Shown: positions 20,269 to 21,528 of the stretch, one piece after another
How the letters are laid out: every line of letters starts with the position of its first letter
Numbering within the stretch: the first letter of the stretch is position 1
DNA from: a virus
Reading direction: 5' to 3' (one strand)
Virus record (IMG/VR): IMGVR_UViG_3300040801_004473
Location: 1-21,528 of that record
Length of the DNA: 21,528 bases
Program-made: the position numbers and the translations under genes
The notes under the pieces: generated by a model
Seen by the model: the letters and a program-made list of their open reading frames with translations, nothing else
The model's database searches: none
Told to the model about the DNA's origin: nothing

Positions 20269-21528
20269 GCGGCTTTAAATACGTGTTCGAGCCTTCATCT
20301 CCGCCTTTTTCTAGCGCCAGTGTGGTTTGCTCCAACACCACCGTCCAACGCGCTGTGGCCACTGCCGCCTGGGCAAACGCTTCGTGCAAGTCTGCTTGGG
20401 GCGCCTCCAGCCCTTGTAAAGCCCGTTCAAAGAACGGATAAGCAATGGTCCATTCTTCTTTCATGCTGAGCGTTTGGGCATAATGGAGTTGGTAAAGGGC
20501 ATTTTCGGGGCGCTCTACGGCCAGCAAGCCTTGTAATTCTTCTGCTAAAACAGCAGCATCTTGCCCCTGCTCTTTTAGGAGGGCTTTGATTTCGGGGCTG
20601 TTGACCCATTCGAGTTGCAATTGGCAACCCAGTTCACTAAAACCGTAGGCGTTTCCTTGCTCCACCTCTTGCCAAGCCGCCAATACTCCTTTAGAACGGT
20701 AGTACAACAAGGCTCGATGGGCATACAACGCAGGCTCCATAGGTGCCTCTTCTAATGCCTCTGTCAAATAAGCCACCGCTTGCAAGGGCTGTATCTCTGT
20801 CAAAACGGCTCCTAAAGCAGCAGTGATGCTGGCATTCTTTACGTCAGAATGGTACAACGGCTCTAGCAAATCCAAAATAGACGCTTCGGGCGTTTCGTAC
20901 AGCGCCAAATGGGGCAATTGCATCAGGCTTGGTTCAATTTGGTTGGTTAGTAGCCAACACATCAACAACAATTCTTCTACATCGCGCTCATTTTCTTCCC
21001 ACAAAGACAAGGGCAGCGTTTTGGCTTTTTGTAAAAGGGGCAACGCTTGTGCAGGCTGCTGCTGTTCTAATAAAAACTGCGCGTATTCTTGCAAAAAAGC
21101 ACGATCCGCTTCAAAATTCACTTCATACGCTCGGTACCACTGATCCAGTGCCCCGTTGGCAGCCGCCAATGCCGCAGCGTCGACCGTTTCAGCCGATAGG
21201 AGCGTTTGCTTTTGCTCGACCAATAGATCCAATTGGTAATCCATTGCCGCTTGGTAGGGCGCTAGTTGCAAACAGGCACTGAGCGCCTCGTCGCGCGCCG
21301 TTAAATTACCGAGTTGGGCATGCGTTAGGGCCAAACCATAGGCCGCTTCTGGGCGCTCGGGTACTTGCGTCAAGGCACGTTGATAGGTTTGCAGCGCCTC
21401 TTGGGCATCGCCTTGTTCTAGGTAGCTTTGCGCTAGACCCACTTGCACCTCATAGTGGTCGGGCTGCACCTGCAAAATGGCCTCGTAGAGCAACGCTGCA
21501 CTGACAAACTGCTCGGCATAACTCAAAT
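20261..21528 (-). CDS. Host TPR-repeat protein (partial, N-terminus outside the window)
   Basis: 421 residues are visible, open to the window edge; the first in-window candidate start is a TTG at the very edge, so the true N-terminus lies outside. The sequence is a series of tetratricopeptide repeats: A-x-x-Y-x-x-x-L-x-x-x-P patterns such as ALLYEAILQVQPDHYEVQVGLAQSYLEQGDAQEAL, TYQRALTQVPERPEAAYGLALTHAQLGN and a later LALYETPEASILDLLEPLYHSD. TPR proteins are protein-interaction scaffolds; no partner can be named. The coding sequence is richer in G+C and uses different codons from the phage genes, so it is probably host chromosome. Its stop (TAA at 20261-20263) falls in the junction repeat, so the last few residues (PQN) may come from an insertion event or be native. 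Confidence 0.85.
   Translation of the reverse strand, partial: LSYAEQFVSAALLYEAILQVQPDHYEVQVGLAQSYLEQGDAQEALQTYQRALTQVPERPEAAYGLALTHAQLGNLTARDEALSACLQLAPYQAAMDYQLDLLVEQKQTLLSAETVDAAALAAANGALDQWYRAYEVNFEADRAFLQEYAQFLLEQQQPAQALPLLQKAKTLPLSLWEENERDVEELLLMCWLLTNQIEPSLMQLPHLALYETPEASILDLLEPLYHSDVKNASITAALGAVLTEIQPLQAVAYLTEALEEAPMEPALYAHRALLYYRSKGVLAAWQEVEQGNAYGFSELGCQLQLEWVNSPEIKALLKEQGQDAAVLAEELQGLLAVERPENALYQLHYAQTLSMKEEWTIAYPFFERALQGLEAPQADLHEAFAQAAVATARWTVVLEQTTLALEKGGDEGSNTYLKPQN

Noticed and set aside
1-21528. CRISPR arrays, tRNA or rRNA genes, insertion sequences
   Set aside because: No regularly spaced repeats, no tRNA-like cloverleaf noticed and no transposase frame were seen on either strand.

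Overview
The window is most of the virion-building half of a Mu-like, contractile-tailed (myovirus) prophage in a bacterium of the phylum Bacteroidota, followed on the right by a piece of host chromosome. The Bacteroidota assignment rests on three things seen in the sequence. Gene starts follow A/T-rich leaders without Shine-Dalgarno motifs. There is a match to the Bacteroidota -7 promoter element (TATGTTTG at 7463-7470). The protein families look like those of Bacteroidetes Mu-like prophages (DUF935 portal, DUF1320, DUF2586 sheath, DUF6046). No database search was possible, so family names come from recognised motifs and gene order.

Layout. The left arm (1-7334, all minus strand, read right to left) encodes the small terminase/HTH protein, large terminase, DUF1320 connector, DUF935 portal, Mu gpF-like head morphogenesis protein with a long C-terminal toxin-like tail, a tape measure protein, and a gpG-like virion morphogenesis protein cut by the window edge. 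A 186-bp divergent region (7335-7520) holds a promoter for the right arm. The right arm (7521-19949, all plus strand) encodes the prohead protease/scaffold, two small membrane or exported proteins, major capsid protein, a coiled-coil protein, tail sheath, tail tube, a frameshifting tail assembly chaperone, DUF6046 protein, LysM/gpX-like protein, an IPT-like structural protein, gpD hub, a small helical protein, gpV spike, gp25/gpW, gpJ, gpI-like protein, and a DNA methyltransferase closed by a strong terminator. From 19950 to 20260 there is no gene, only inverted repeats, A/T tracts and a tandem 23-bp repeat. From 20261 a GC-richer TPR-repeat gene of host type runs off the right edge.

How the genes work together. 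The left arm makes the packaging motor, the portal, the connector and the ruler that sets tail length. The right arm makes the capsid shell, the contractile tail and the baseplate. The methyltransferase sits at the extreme right end, the place of the DNA-modification gene mom in phage Mu.

Most notable points: (1) a canonical -1 slippery heptamer T_TTG_GGC in the tail chaperone gene, leading into a 66-residue extension; (2) the tape measure gene lies 11 kb away on the opposite strand instead of after the chaperone; (3) the portal and gpF genes share one frame split by a single TAA, with gpF-like sequence on both sides of it; (4) the gpF-like protein has a C-terminal domain resembling a BECR-type toxin nuclease; (5) the methyltransferase catalytic motif reads DLAY instead of DPPY/DLPY; (6) a tandem 23-bp repeat at the phage/host junction looks like the paired transposase sites of a Mu-like right end. 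No transposase, integrase, repressor, endolysin or tail fibre gene lies in the window; these would have to be to the left.
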